From Couchioplanes caeruleus (GTDB lineage Bacteria; Actinomycetota; Actinomycetes; Mycobacteriales; Micromonosporaceae), in the NCBI RefSeq assembly GCF_003751945.1, contig NZ_RJKL01000001.1, positions 6,696,001 to 6,760,000 on the forward strand: a stretch of DNA of 64,000 bases, in the 5' to 3' direction. The position numbers and the translations under genes were made by a program. Positions 17,238-25,793 of the stretch are shown in pieces. The stretch's first letter is position 1; each line of letters opens with the position of its first letter. The notes below the pieces were generated by a model. It was given only the letters and a program-made list of their open reading frames with translations, was not told the origin of the DNA and made no database searches.

Positions 17238-17733
17238 GTCCGCAAGATACCGGGTCGCAAGCATCCTCCATTCGGCTGCTTGATCTACTGGCGGCACAAC
17301 CGCAGCCCGGCCGGAAAAACGCGTCATCCAGGACATCGAAGCCGCCGCATTCCCGTTCGACGGGACATGGCGCGACTTCCGTCCCGATCCTGTCCGGCCA
17401 TTGCCCGCCTTTCCGCGCACGGGTGGGGACCGGCCCCGAGCCGGCCACCGGGCCTGAGCAACGCCGACAAGCGACGCGCCTGTGAGCCGATCGGTAGTAG
17501 GCGAGGACGCCTTGATGGAGGCGTCGCCGAGGGCCTGGAATCCCTCCGGCTGTAGGTTCAGGGTCGCCCACCTGGACCGGACGAGGCCGCTGATTCTGCC
17601 TCCGCTGCCGGCGACCGCCTCAGGGTCTGCCCAGCGGTAACCTTTACAGAAGCCTCACACGGCATCTGAGGACCGCGAGTCCACATGCGACCTATGGTGA
17701 GACTTCAATGTCTTCCCTTGGGTGAGGTGTGAT
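17238..17733. other. intergenic region without a recognisable gene
   Basis: About 500 bases between the starts of two divergent genes. Open frames here have no coding signature or start signal, and base composition is more even than in the flanking genes. No tRNA cloverleaf or strong hairpin was found. The right-hand end should hold the promoter of the small secreted protein gene. Confidence 0.5.
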
Positions 17734-17985
17734 ATGTCGGTACGCATGCGTATGGCATCGCTGGGCGCGACGGCGACAATGGTGGCGGTCGGTCTGCTGG
17801 CGACGCCACAGGCAGCGTCCGCGGTGACGTACGTTCCGGTCGACGGAGCCAGTTTCTCGGGTCCGGCCGCATCGGCGGATTGTCAGGCCTACGGAAAAGA
17901 CGGTCGATCCCGCGGAAAGTGGGACTTCTACCGCTGCACGTCGATGCAGACCTACGTGCACATGATCGGTTACGTCTACGTGTAG
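17734..17985 (+). CDS. small secreted protein
   Basis: 83 aa, starting MSVRMRMASL with GAGGTG 5 bases upstream. A clear signal peptide (basic start, hydrophobic ATATMVAVGLLATP, cleavage after QAASA) leaves a mature product of about 50 residues. The mature part has two cysteines (ADCQAY, YRCTS), which could form one disulfide, and ends in aromatic YVHMIGYVYV. The gene is less GC-biased than its neighbours. No family recognised. The compact size and disulfide resemble the small exported proteins common in streptomycetes and their relatives, whose roles are mostly unknown. Confidence 0.7.
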   Translation: MSVRMRMASLGATATMVAVGLLATPQAASAVTYVPVDGASFSGPAASADCQAYGKDGRSRGKWDFYRCTSMQTYVHMIGYVYV

Positions 17986-18030
17986 ACATGTGTAGCGGGG
18001 CGCTCAGACCATCATCGTGATCTGTCGACG

Positions 18031-18675
18031 TCAGGCTGTCAGGGCGATGGTCAGGGCGCCCGCCGTCACCAGCACGGCGGCCCACAGTCTGTCCACGTTG
18101 AACCACGCGTGCCGCAGCAGTCTCAGCCCGGCCCACTCATAGACCCCGACCGCGCACACGCCCAGCACCGTGAACATCGCCACCGTGTGGACGGTCGCGG
18201 CGAGGATGCCGGTGAGGGCGCCGGCCGGTACTCCCGCCAGCGGCGCCGTGTGTGTCGCGTGCCCGGTCGTGGCCACCGACGTCGTGGCCAGGACCGGAAG
18301 GAGCATCAGACCAGCCCCGTGCGCCGAGGACATCAGGAAGGACCAGCCTGCGAGCTGGCCGGGCGACAGCCGCATGCCCGCCCACCGGAAGTGCCGCGCC
18401 GACAGCAGTCGCCACAGGCCGAAGCCGACCAGCACGACGCCGCCCGCGATCGCGACCGTGTTGCCCGCCACGGCGGACTCCGTCGCCGAGACCACGGCCG
18501 CCACGATCGCCACCGAGGCGAGGTGTCCGGCGGCGATCGGGGGTAGGGACGTGAGCAGCACCGTACGGCTGGCCTCCTGCATGCCGCGGGCCACGGCGAA
18601 GAGCCAGCCCATCGCGGGGTTCAGCCCGTGGAAGGCGCCCAGGGCGGCGAGTGCGGCGAGGTGACCACCTGTCAC
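18031..18675 (-). CDS. integral membrane protein coupled to SBP56
   Basis: 214 aa from a GTG that overlaps the SBP56 stop as GTGA, which fixes the start and implies translational coupling. About six membrane segments: TGGHLAALAALGAFHGLNPA, LASVAIVAAVVSATESA, TVAIAGGVVLVGFGLWRLL, AGWSFLMSSAHGAGLMLLPVLA, GALTGILAATVHTVAMFTVLGVCAVG and LWAAVLVTAGALTIALTA. Two histidine-containing helix motifs (GAFHGLNPAMG, SSAHGAGLM) resemble those of heavy-metal exporters of the RcnA/NicO/HupE group, but I cannot assign the family. The coupling suggests that it handles a metal or a product of the methanethiol oxidase-like neighbour. Confidence 0.8.
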   Translation of the reverse strand: MTGGHLAALAALGAFHGLNPAMGWLFAVARGMQEASRTVLLTSLPPIAAGHLASVAIVAAVVSATESAVAGNTVAIAGGVVLVGFGLWRLLSARHFRWAGMRLSPGQLAGWSFLMSSAHGAGLMLLPVLATTSVATTGHATHTAPLAGVPAGALTGILAATVHTVAMFTVLGVCAVGVYEWAGLRLLRHAWFNVDRLWAAVLVTAGALTIALTA

Positions 18676-20120
18676 GGGAAGCAGTACGAGTCGGACGAGG
18701 CGTCGCCGCCCTGCAGCCGCGTCTGGTGCACCCGCAGGCCTCGGAAGTCGTCGCCGTGCGGGAAGAAGCGCTCGTCGAGCGTCATGCCGCCGGTCTCGGT
18801 GTCCACATCGATCTTGGCCATCCAGGCGCCGACGCCGTCCGGATAGAACTGGTCGTCCCAGGAGCCGTACAGCGAGTTGGTGACGTAGACCCGCCGGCCG
18901 TCGCGCGAGATCTCCACCATCTGTGGTCCGCCCGCGAGGCGTTCGGTGGGGGAGGCGGGGTGTGCCACGCGTCCGACGATGCCGCCCAGGCGGATCGCGC
19001 CTGTCTCTCTCGGGTGGAAGGGGTCGGAGACGTCGTACTGCTTGAGTTCTCCCGTGCCCCAGCAGGAGACGTAGAGGAAGCGGTCGTCGACCGAGAGGTC
19101 GATGTCGGTGATCAGCGGGGGCACCGCGCCGAAGGGTTGTAGTGCCGGGGGCAGGTCCGCGGTATCGGCCGGCTCGGCGGGGATGTCGATGACCTTGGTG
19201 ACATTGAAGTCCCCGTCCGACCACCCCGCCGCCACCCCTGACCGGCCTGAAGACTGCCCTCGCTCGCGGTGCCAGATCCAGACCGAGGCGGACAGGTCCT
19301 CGACGCTGGTGACGACGCCGACGAAGCCGTACTCCTTGCGGGGGTCGTGGGCCGGGCGCAGCTCCAGCGGCATCTGGTACTGGTCGCCGAGGTCGACGGT
19401 CTGCACGAGGGAGCGCTTGGCGAGATCCCAGAAGTGGATGCGGTGGCCGTACTTGCGGCCGACGAGCAGCTCGGGGTCGATCCCGTTCTCGATCATCGAC
19501 GGCGTGCCCCACTCCGAGGACACCAGCACGTCGCGGGTGAGGTGCCACCAGAAGTCGTACGCGAGATACTGGTCGCCGCGGTCGCGTTCCCACGCCCCGC
19601 GGACCTCGAAGGTCGTGTGGTCGAGCACCGCGATGCCGCCGGGGCCCTCGGAGGAGCCGCCGCCCAGCGCCGAGACGTAGATGCCGTCCGGTCCGCAGTG
19701 GATGGTGTGCGGCCGCGAGTAGCCCGCCTTGGCGGCCAGTTCCTCGGCCGGGATCTCCTTGACCAGCACCGGGTTGCGCGGATCGTCCTTGGTGTCGAGC
19801 ACGTACAGCCGGGAGGAGCGCAGCCCGGGGACGATCAGGTAACGGCGTTCGACATGCGGGTGCGGCGCCGTCGGGCACAGCGCGCTGCTGCACGCGTTCC
19901 AGCCGAAGTGGTGCAGCTCGTCGCCCGTGTGCGGAAGGTCGGTCCACCCCACGACCTTCGCGTACGTCGGCGAATGGGGATCGGTGTCCAGGACGGCGAT
20001 GGCGTCCGGTCGGGTGGCGGAGCGGTCGAAGGCCGCGACGTAGGCGAGGCGCTCGGCGGGGGCCGTGAGCGCTTCCCGTGGCGAGGCGTAGAACGTCGGA
20101 TCGGGTGTCCACCGGGTCAT
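18672..20120 (-). CDS. selenium-binding protein SBP56 / methanethiol oxidase family
   Basis: 482 aa from the ATG at 20120 (GAGGAT about 8 bases upstream); a GTG at 20162 would add 14 residues without homology. It matches the SBP56 beta-propeller family throughout: DELHHFGWNACSSAL near the start, YLIVPGLRSSRLYVLDT, SRPHTIHCGPDGIYVSALGG, SSEWGTPSMIENG, HFWDLAKR, LITDIDLSVDDRFLYVSCWGTGELKQYDVSDP and GPQMVEISRDGRRVYVTNSLY. The first cysteine of the usual CSSC is present but the second is Ala. Bacterial members oxidise methanethiol with copper. There is no signal peptide, unlike periplasmic MtoX, so it acts in the cytoplasm. Confidence 0.92.
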   Translation of the reverse strand: MTRWTPDPTFYASPREALTAPAERLAYVAAFDRSATRPDAIAVLDTDPHSPTYAKVVGWTDLPHTGDELHHFGWNACSSALCPTAPHPHVERRYLIVPGLRSSRLYVLDTKDDPRNPVLVKEIPAEELAAKAGYSRPHTIHCGPDGIYVSALGGGSSEGPGGIAVLDHTTFEVRGAWERDRGDQYLAYDFWWHLTRDVLVSSEWGTPSMIENGIDPELLVGRKYGHRIHFWDLAKRSLVQTVDLGDQYQMPLELRPAHDPRKEYGFVGVVTSVEDLSASVWIWHRERGQSSGRSGVAAGWSDGDFNVTKVIDIPAEPADTADLPPALQPFGAVPPLITDIDLSVDDRFLYVSCWGTGELKQYDVSDPFHPRETGAIRLGGIVGRVAHPASPTERLAGGPQMVEISRDGRRVYVTNSLYGSWDDQFYPDGVGAWMAKIDVDTETGGMTLDERFFPHGDDFRGLRVHQTRLQGGDASSDSYCFP

Positions 20121-20176
20121 ACCGACATCCTCGTCCGGCGCCGGCCCGGTGAACAGGGTCACCTGTCAACAGGTGG

Positions 20177-22432
20177 TCAACGGGCGTCCAGCGGAAGGCG
20201 GACGAGGACGGTGGTGCCGGGGCCATCGTGCTCGCTGAGCTCGATGCTGCCGTGGTGTCGTTGCACCACGGCACGGCTCAGCGTCAGGCCGAGCCCCGAG
20301 CCGGGGATGGCCTGGTCGCGGACGCGGCTGGTCCGGTAGAGGCCGGTGAACATCTTCTCCCGCTCGTCCGTGGGCACGTCCACCCCGGTGTCGGAGACCG
20401 CCAGCTCGGCGGCCCGGCCGGCCACCCTCAGGCGTACGGTGATGCGCCCGCCGTCCGGGCTGAACCGGACCGCGTTGCCGAGCAGGTTGTCCACGACCTG
20501 TCCCAGCCGACGCCGATCGCCGGGCAGCACCAGCCGCTCGGGCAGGCTCTCCTCGACGGTGAGCGGTTCGTGCTCGATCGCCTTGCGGGTACGGGTGACC
20601 GACTCGCGCACCACCTCGGCGAGGTCGACCGGGGTGAACTGCACCGAGGCGTGGCCGGCGTCCAGGGCGGAGAGTTCCAGCAGTTCCTCGATGATGTGCC
20701 GCAACTGGGTGGTGTTGCGGTCGATCACCTCGAGCATCCGGGGCCCCTCCCGCACCAGCATCTCGGAGTCGGCATCGCGCAGCAGCTCGGTGTACGCGCC
20801 GATCGACGTCAGCGGCGTCCGCAGTTCGTGCCCGACCAACGCCAGGTATTCGTTCTTCGTACGGGTCAACTGCCGTTGCAGGTCGTCGACCGTGCGCCGC
20901 TCGACGAACTGGCCGATGTGCGCGGCGATCCCGGACATCAGCGCGACCAGCTCGTCGTCGGCGTCCTCGGCGCTGTCGGCGAAGACGGTGAGTACCCCGA
21001 GCGTCTCCAGGCCGTTGCGCACCGGGATCGCCAGGGCCGCGTGCAACTGCGACTCCGCCGCGGTCTGCGCAGAGATGAGGCTCTGCGGGAGCCCGACGTC
21101 CCGGATCCACAGTGGCTTGCCGGCCTGCCAGGCCCGCCCGGCCAGCCCGGTGCCGTACGGCAGCTCCGCCGGCACCTCGATCCCGTCGGGCCACTCGGGC
21201 GTGTGCCATTGTGCGGCCGACCGGACCACCCCGGCGGCGTCGTCGGCCAGCCACAACTCGGCGTGCGTCCAGCCCAGCGTCCGGACGATCGACTCCAGCA
21301 CCCGCGGGCCGGCCGCCTCCACGCTCGGCGCGTCGGCCAGCGCGGTGATGACGTGGAGCTCGCAGGTGCGGAACCGCTCGGCCCGCTTGCGCCGGGTGAC
21401 GTCCTGCACGGCCTGGACCGCGCCGAGGGTACGTCCGTCCGGCCCGATGATCGGCTGCGCGTCGACGACGTAGTGGCGCGTCCGCCGTCCCTGCCCCGAG
21501 AAGATCAGCTCGTGGTCCCGCAGCCGCTCGCCGCGCAGGGCCCGGTGCAGCGATATCTCCTCGGGCCTGACCGCATTCCCGTCGCCGTCGGTGAGATGCG
21601 CGAGGACCGCGTCGCTGTCGAGGTCGCCCGGCATCCGCGCGGCATCCCAGAGCTGTTGCATGCGGGCGTTGACCAGCAGGATCCGCCCGTCGGCGTCGCA
21701 TGCCGTCACGCCGTCGTGCAGGCTGTCCAGCACGGCGTCGAGGAAGCGACGCTGCCGGTCGATCTCGTACCCGGACAGCCGCTCGGCGATGAGCAGCGTG
21801 CCGACCTGCGCGGCCGCGGCCACCGCGGCCCGGTCGTCGTCGCTCCACCGGCGGGCCTCGGCGTCGAAGGCGCAGCACACCCCGATGATCGCTCCGCGCT
21901 CGTCGCGGATCGGCCGGCCCAGGTAGGAACCGGCCAGGCCGTGCCGGCGGATGGGCGAGCCGGCGGGGACCCGCTCGTCGGTCGTGAGGTCGTCGATGAC
22001 CAGATCCGCACCCGTGCGCACGACGATGCCGGCGAGGGTGTTCTCGATCGGGATGTCGGCGTAGTCGGCGCGGGGCAGCGGGAGGCCGTACCCGCCGTAC
22101 AGCACCAGCCGGTCGCCGTCGACGAAATAGACGACGCCGCAGCGCGCGTGCACCGCCCGTGCCACGAGCGTGGCCACCTGGTCGGCGGCGTCGCTGATCA
22201 GCGCGGCGCGCGGGATGTCGGCGTCGTCCCCTGGGGTGGCCGGGCCGTGGTCGGTTGCGGGCGTTTCCATGCTGCTTTCGGGAGTTTCGCCGGTTTCTCT
22301 GTGCTCGGCCGGGGGAGGGGTCTGGCCGCCGCCGGGCGGAATCCCGTTGGCACCAGCACTGCCCACCCGCCCCAGGGGCGTCGGGCCCTGCAGGCTCTCC
22401 AGGCGCGCGAGGCCCAGATCGCTTTGTGGCAT
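20177..22432 (-). CDS. soluble sensor histidine kinase (GAF-PAS-GAF-HisKA-HATPase)
   Basis: 751 aa. GGAGG lies 7 bases before the ATG; another ATG at residue 55 is less well supported. Layout: a first GAF domain (about 75-220), a PAS domain (about 230-345, ending QAVQDVTRRKRAER), a second GAF domain (about 350-510), then HisKA with phospho-accepting His in GHELRTPL near 530. The HATPase follows, with N box DNLLGNAVRFSP, G1 SDTGVDV and G2 GSGLGLTLS. No membrane segment, so it senses cytoplasmic ligands, redox or light through the GAF/PAS domains. No response regulator is adjacent, so it is an orphan kinase. Confidence 0.92.
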   Translation of the reverse strand: MPQSDLGLARLESLQGPTPLGRVGSAGANGIPPGGGQTPPPAEHRETGETPESSMETPATDHGPATPGDDADIPRAALISDAADQVATLVARAVHARCGVVYFVDGDRLVLYGGYGLPLPRADYADIPIENTLAGIVVRTGADLVIDDLTTDERVPAGSPIRRHGLAGSYLGRPIRDERGAIIGVCCAFDAEARRWSDDDRAAVAAAAQVGTLLIAERLSGYEIDRQRRFLDAVLDSLHDGVTACDADGRILLVNARMQQLWDAARMPGDLDSDAVLAHLTDGDGNAVRPEEISLHRALRGERLRDHELIFSGQGRRTRHYVVDAQPIIGPDGRTLGAVQAVQDVTRRKRAERFRTCELHVITALADAPSVEAAGPRVLESIVRTLGWTHAELWLADDAAGVVRSAAQWHTPEWPDGIEVPAELPYGTGLAGRAWQAGKPLWIRDVGLPQSLISAQTAAESQLHAALAIPVRNGLETLGVLTVFADSAEDADDELVALMSGIAAHIGQFVERRTVDDLQRQLTRTKNEYLALVGHELRTPLTSIGAYTELLRDADSEMLVREGPRMLEVIDRNTTQLRHIIEELLELSALDAGHASVQFTPVDLAEVVRESVTRTRKAIEHEPLTVEESLPERLVLPGDRRRLGQVVDNLLGNAVRFSPDGGRITVRLRVAGRAAELAVSDTGVDVPTDEREKMFTGLYRTSRVRDQAIPGSGLGLTLSRAVVQRHHGSIELSEHDGPGTTVLVRLPLDAR

Positions 22433-22490
22433 GCTCCGACCTCCGCCTCCCAGGGTACGGGCGCGAAAGCCGTAAGAACGGCAAACCGAC

Positions 22491-23174
22491 TCAGCGTCGT
22501 CGGTACACGAGGTCGAAAATCTCCCGCCCGGCCCGGACGCCCCGCTGCTCGAACTTCGTCACGGGCCGGTGCGCCGGACGCGGGGCGAAGCCACCGTGCG
22601 CATTGGCGAGGCCAGGGTCGGCATCGAGCGTCTGCGCCATCGCCGCGGCGTAGTGCGCCCAGTCGGTGGCGCAGTGCAGCGTGCCGCCGGGCCGCAGCCG
22701 CTCCCGCAGCGGGGCGACGTGCGCGGGCTGGATCAGCCGCCGCTTGTGGTGCCGCGCTTTCGGCCACGGATCCGGGAAGAACGCGTGCACGGCGTCCAGG
22801 CTGCCGGGCGCGAGGCGGCGTACAAGCTCCATCGCGTCGCCGTGCGCCACCCGTACGTTCGTCAGGGAGCGCTCGCGGACCAGGGCGAGCAGGTTGCCGA
22901 TGCCCGGCGTGTGCACCTCGATCCCGAGATAGTCCCGGCCGGGGTCGGCCGCGGCCATGGCCGCGGTCGACTCGCCCATGCCGAACCCGATCTCGAGTAC
23001 GCGCGGAGCGTCCCGCCCGAACAACTCGCGCAGATCGAGCGGTCTGCGATCCCCGTCGACGACGGTCAGCCCGAGCTCGGGCCACAACTCGGCGAAGGCG
23101 TCGGCGTGCCGGTTGCTCATCCGGCCGCGACGGGGGTGGAAGGTACGGATCGCCCGCTCGGTCGTGTCGCTCAT
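22491..23174 (-). CDS. trmB: tRNA (guanine-N7-)-methyltransferase
   Basis: 227 aa from the ATG at 23174 (MSDTTERAIRTFHPRRGRM), where the family usually begins. It methylates G46 in the variable loop of tRNAs using S-adenosylmethionine. The SAM motif is VLEIGFGMGES, followed by the acid in LGIEVHTPGIG. The diagnostic FFPDPWPKARHHKRRLI and the C-terminal substrate motif VTKFEQRGVRAGREIFDLVY are both intact. It lies downstream of the TolB-like gene on the same strand but 70 bp away, with no sign of coupling. Confidence 0.95.
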   Translation of the reverse strand: MSDTTERAIRTFHPRRGRMSNRHADAFAELWPELGLTVVDGDRRPLDLRELFGRDAPRVLEIGFGMGESTAAMAAADPGRDYLGIEVHTPGIGNLLALVRERSLTNVRVAHGDAMELVRRLAPGSLDAVHAFFPDPWPKARHHKRRLIQPAHVAPLRERLRPGGTLHCATDWAHYAAAMAQTLDADPGLANAHGGFAPRPAHRPVTKFEQRGVRAGREIFDLVYRRR

Positions 23175-23245
23175 CAGGCGCCCCACGATACGCACCACGC
23201 CGGCCCGAATCCGGACCGGCGTGCTGCGGCATATGCCCGCGGGCG

Positions 23246-24220
23246 TTATCGCTTCGGCTGGACGCTCGGCTGCGAACCCTGGTGGAACGGCGTGCGCGCG
23301 CCGGTGGTCAGGTTGACCACCATCACCCAGGACCCGTTCCTGTGGGTGCCGGTCGCGACCGCACGGGCCGAGTCGACGTACGCGAGCTCCCGATCCTGGC
23401 TGGCGCCGACGGTCCGCGTCGCCCCGGTCGCGATGTCGTACTCCACGACGTGCACGGGCTGGTCGTCGGCCGGGGTCTCACCTTTCTGGTACGCGGTCCA
23501 CGCCAGCTTCGCCCCGTCGCGGCGCCAGGTCGGCAGGACGGCGAAGCCGGAGTTCTGCCGGCTGCCCCCGCCGTACGCGGCCACGGTCTTCTCCCCGCCG
23601 GTGGCGATGGTGCCCACGGTCAGGCACGCGTCGTAGATCGACTCGCAGTCCCCGCCCCGGAAGGCCACCTTGGTCCCGTCCGGCGACCAGGCGACGGCAT
23701 CGTCGGCACGCAGCCGCTCACTGAGCGACCCGGTGGGCGCGGTCCGCGGCGCGGGCTCGGCCGGCAGCTCCTCGCCCCGGCAGTACGAAGGAAACACGAC
23801 CTCTGGCACGGCGTTCACCGCGGTGGCAGAGATCTTGTAAACCCCCGGCCCACCCGAGCACGACAGCGACGCGAAGGCGAGGAACCGGCCGTCCGGCGAC
23901 CACGAGGCCCCGGCCGCGGCCCGCGTCGTGACCCGCCGCTTCGCGCTGCCGTCGGCCTTCATGGTCCACAACTGACCGCCCTTGAGCAGCGCAATCGACT
24001 TCCCGTTCGGCGCCCACTGCGGCCGCGACCAGCCACCGCCGGTGGTCAGCCGGGTCTCGGCGGAACCCTTGCTGACGTACACGTCCCCGCCCCGCACATA
24101 GGCGACCAGCGTCGCCATGCTCGGCACCGAAGCCGCAGAGGCGGGCGCCGCGATCGCCACCCCGGCAAGCCCCGCCGCCGCCGTGAGAAGACTTCCCGTA
24201 ACCCGCCCCATGACCGACAT
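23246..24220 (-). CDS. secreted TolB-like beta-propeller protein
   Basis: 324 aa from the ATG at 24220 (a TTG two codons earlier is possible). A signal peptide (MSVMGRVTGSLLTAAAGLAG... ending ASA) directs export. The mature part has repeated PD40/WD40-like blades: SRPQWAPNGKSIALL, GASWSPDGRFLAFAS, DAVAWSPDGTKVAFRGG and PTWRRDGAKLAW. Several cysteines (CSGGP, YCRGE, GDCESIYDACL) may form disulfides. In actinobacteria such proteins are common and mostly of unknown role; binding of a protein or peptide ligand is the likely job. There is no Tol-Pal system in this kind of cell envelope. Confidence 0.82.
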   Translation of the reverse strand: MSVMGRVTGSLLTAAAGLAGVAIAAPASAASVPSMATLVAYVRGGDVYVSKGSAETRLTTGGGWSRPQWAPNGKSIALLKGGQLWTMKADGSAKRRVTTRAAAGASWSPDGRFLAFASLSCSGGPGVYKISATAVNAVPEVVFPSYCRGEELPAEPAPRTAPTGSLSERLRADDAVAWSPDGTKVAFRGGDCESIYDACLTVGTIATGGEKTVAAYGGGSRQNSGFAVLPTWRRDGAKLAWTAYQKGETPADDQPVHVVEYDIATGATRTVGASQDRELAYVDSARAVATGTHRNGSWVMVVNLTTGARTPFHQGSQPSVQPKR

Positions 24221-24456
24221 GACCAACGCCCCCCGACGTCTCGCCCCCGCTTACACCGGAGACATCGTCGCAACCGGCCTGCACCTAAGCGGTTCCCACT
24301 CCGAAACCCAGATAAATCCGGACCGTTCGGACGACCTCGCACGCCGGTGATCCCCCGCCGCCCCCCAGAAAGCGCGCCGCGCCCGCGAGCCTCGCTGCCG
24401 GAATCCCTCCAGACCCTCCCTGGAGCCGGCCTCAGGCCGGCCGCCAGGCCGGGCAC

Positions 24457-24505
24457 TCTGCCCGGTCCCCGGATCTGCCCGGTCCCGGGATCTGCGTGGT
24501 CCCGG
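24457..24505. repeat. 17-bp tandem repeat, about 3 copies
   Basis: Unit TCTGCCCGGTCCCCGGA at 24457-24473, TCTGCCCGGTCCCGGGA at 24474-24490 and a partial TCTGCGTGGTCCCGG at 24491-24505. Three units with few mismatches, in the non-coding GC-rich stretch. Confidence 0.75.
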
Positions 24506-24572
24506 CTACGCGTGGCCTGCCGCGACCTGGCCCGGCCTCGCCGACCCGACGTCCCCGGCCTGCCCGACCCCA

Positions 24573-24611
24573 CCTGCATGCCCGGCCTGCATGCCCGGCC
24601 TGCATGCTCCG
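24573..24611. repeat. 13-bp tandem repeat, 3 copies
   Basis: CCTGCATGCCCGG at 24573-24585 and 24586-24598, then CCTGCATGCTCCG at 24599-24611. Each unit carries TGCATG, a short palindrome. It sits in the same non-coding region as the 17-bp repeats. Confidence 0.8.
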
Positions 24612-24690
24612 GCCCCGGCCCGGCCCGCCCGGCCCCCGGACCGGCCCGGCCCCGCCCCGGCCCGCCCGACCTGCCCCGCTCCGGACCCGG

Positions 24691-24719
24691 CCTGCCCCGG
24701 GCCCGCCCCCCGGGGCAGG
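24691..24719 (-). terminator. hairpin terminator
   Basis: CCTGCCCCGGG and CCCGGGGCAGG form a perfect 11-bp stem with a 7-base loop. It begins 8 bases after the stop of the minus-strand gene at 24728, the right place for that gene's terminator. Confidence 0.7.
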
Positions 24720-24727
24720 CCGGCAGG

Positions 24728-25387
24728 TCAGGCGGCCGTCGCGGTCCACATGGCGGTGAACGCCGCGGCCTCGCCCGCCAGCCAGCGCTCCACGTCGCCC
24801 GTCCTGGCTGCCGGGTCGATCCGGTGCGTCGTCCCGCGCCTCAGATCCACCAGGACCGGCTCCGCATCCGGCAGGATCTGGTCCATGTGGCGGGCCATCA
24901 GGTGCAGGGTCGCCGTGACGAGCTCCGGCGTGGGTGGTTGCTCGTCGAAGTGCAGACGGACCGCTTCCCGGCGGTTGTCCGCGAGCCGGAGTCCGAAGTG
25001 GGGGTTGACCTTCACCGCCAGCGGGCCGACCGAGGCGAGCGCCTCGCGGATCTGGGCGAGACTCACGTCCGCCGGGTCGCCGAGGGAGTGCAGGTAGGTC
25101 AGGGCGCCGGCGCTGATCGCCTCGTAGAGCGGCTTCCAGCGCGGCTTCACCAGGTCGACGACGTTCGTGAGATAGCTGCCCCCGGTGCGGAAGCCGATGT
25201 CGGCCTTGAGGGCCTTCACGAGCTGGCCGTGCGGGTTGAAGCCGGTGCGGCGCTCACGCTGGCGGCGCAGGCCGCCCACGAACGTCGCTTTCGCCGGCCC
25301 CGTGCGCGCCACGTAGCGCGTGAAGCCGAGCATGGTCGCATAGGGCGGGATCGTGGGCACCGAAGTGGACAAAACGGGCGTGGTCAC
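24728..25387 (-). CDS. conserved hypothetical protein
   Basis: 219 aa from a GTG with GGGGAGAT about 7 bases upstream; the codons before it cross the promoter and are not coding-like. I do not recognise a domain. The protein is soluble and basic in its first half (GPAKATFVGGLRRQRERRTGF, VDLVKPRWKPLYEAI), then more regular helical segments (VSLAQIREALASVGPLAVKVN, TPELVTATLHLMARHMDQIL), ending VERWLAGEAAAFTAMW. It may be a small actinobacterial regulator or enzyme. A good promoter match upstream and a terminator downstream make it a single-gene unit. Confidence 0.7.
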   Translation of the reverse strand: MTTPVLSTSVPTIPPYATMLGFTRYVARTGPAKATFVGGLRRQRERRTGFNPHGQLVKALKADIGFRTGGSYLTNVVDLVKPRWKPLYEAISAGALTYLHSLGDPADVSLAQIREALASVGPLAVKVNPHFGLRLADNRREAVRLHFDEQPPTPELVTATLHLMARHMDQILPDAEPVLVDLRRGTTHRIDPAARTGDVERWLAGEAAAFTAMWTATAA

Positions 25388-25427
25388 TGTGATCTCCCCG
25401 CAGCTCAGACGCTGTTTTCGTACACAC

Positions 25428-25456
25428 ATTCTAATCGACGGGTACGACATTCCCAA
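25428..25456 (-). promoter_or_regulatory. candidate -35/-10 promoter of the hypothetical gene
   Basis: On the minus strand, TTGGGA (25456-25451) and TAGAAT (25433-25428) are separated by exactly 17 bases, close to the main actinobacterial sigma consensus. The -10 ends about 40 bases before the GTG of the gene ending at 24728. The patch is AT-richer than its surroundings. Confidence 0.55.
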
Positions 25457-25557
25457 CGATCCGGCCGGGGGGCGAGATGACGCCAGACGGCAACCACACC
25501 GAACCGTCCCGCCCACCGTGCCGGGCTGATCGTGGAGATCCACACGAGGTGGCTTTC

Positions 25558-25764
25558 ATGCGTCTTGCGCTCATCCTGCTCAGCGGCGTTCTGGCTGTCG
25601 CACTCCTCGGCTTCGGTGGCTGGGTGATGGTCCAGGGTGGCTGGTCAGGCTCGCCGCTGATGGCCGTCGCCGTCTCCGTCGGCGTCGTCGCCTGGCTGAC
25701 AAGCCGTCGCCGCGGCGCCGCGGTAACGAGCGGCTCTCCCGCGGTGAGAAACGCGGGCACGTGA
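25558..25764 (+). CDS. small two-helix membrane protein
   Basis: 68 aa from the ATG with GAGGTGG a few bases upstream. Two hydrophobic segments (LALILLSGVLAVALLGFGGWVMV and PLMAVAVSVGVVAWLTS) end in a basic stretch (SRRRGAA), so the C-terminus should face the cytoplasm. No family recognised. The stop region touches a GTG of the following esterase frame (GTGA), but that enzyme more likely starts at the ATG 30 bases on. The two may still be co-transcribed. Confidence 0.65.
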   Translation: MRLALILLSGVLAVALLGFGGWVMVQGGWSGSPLMAVAVSVGVVAWLTSRRRGAAVTSGSPAVRNAGT

Positions 25765-25793
25765 CGCGCGAGCGGATATTCCATACTGGTGCG

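Larger units (their letters stand above)
24221..24727. other. non-coding GC-rich region with tandem repeats
   Basis: About 500 bases between two minus-strand genes. The first 130 bases probably hold the promoter of the TolB-like gene and are ordinary. From about 24420 the sequence is nearly all G+C (mostly C on this strand) and made of short, imperfect CCCGG/CCGGCC units with two clearer tandem arrays, listed separately. Open frames across it are compositional artefacts. It ends in a perfect hairpin just after the next gene. Confidence 0.7.

Noticed and set aside
17500..17560. A tRNA 3'-half-like stretch (GGTTCAGGGTC)
   Set aside because: No acceptor or anticodon arm could be paired with it.
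24420..24720. CRISPR-like array
   Set aside because: Units are 13 and 17 bases with no regular unique spacers, and no cas genes are nearby. They are simple tandem repeats.
20228..25480. A plus-strand open frame of about 1750 codons across the kinase, trmB and TolB-like region
   Set aside because: It runs antisense to well-recognised genes and through the non-coding GC repeats; its Gly/Arg/Pro/Asp-rich translation has no motifs. It is an artefact of very high third-position GC.
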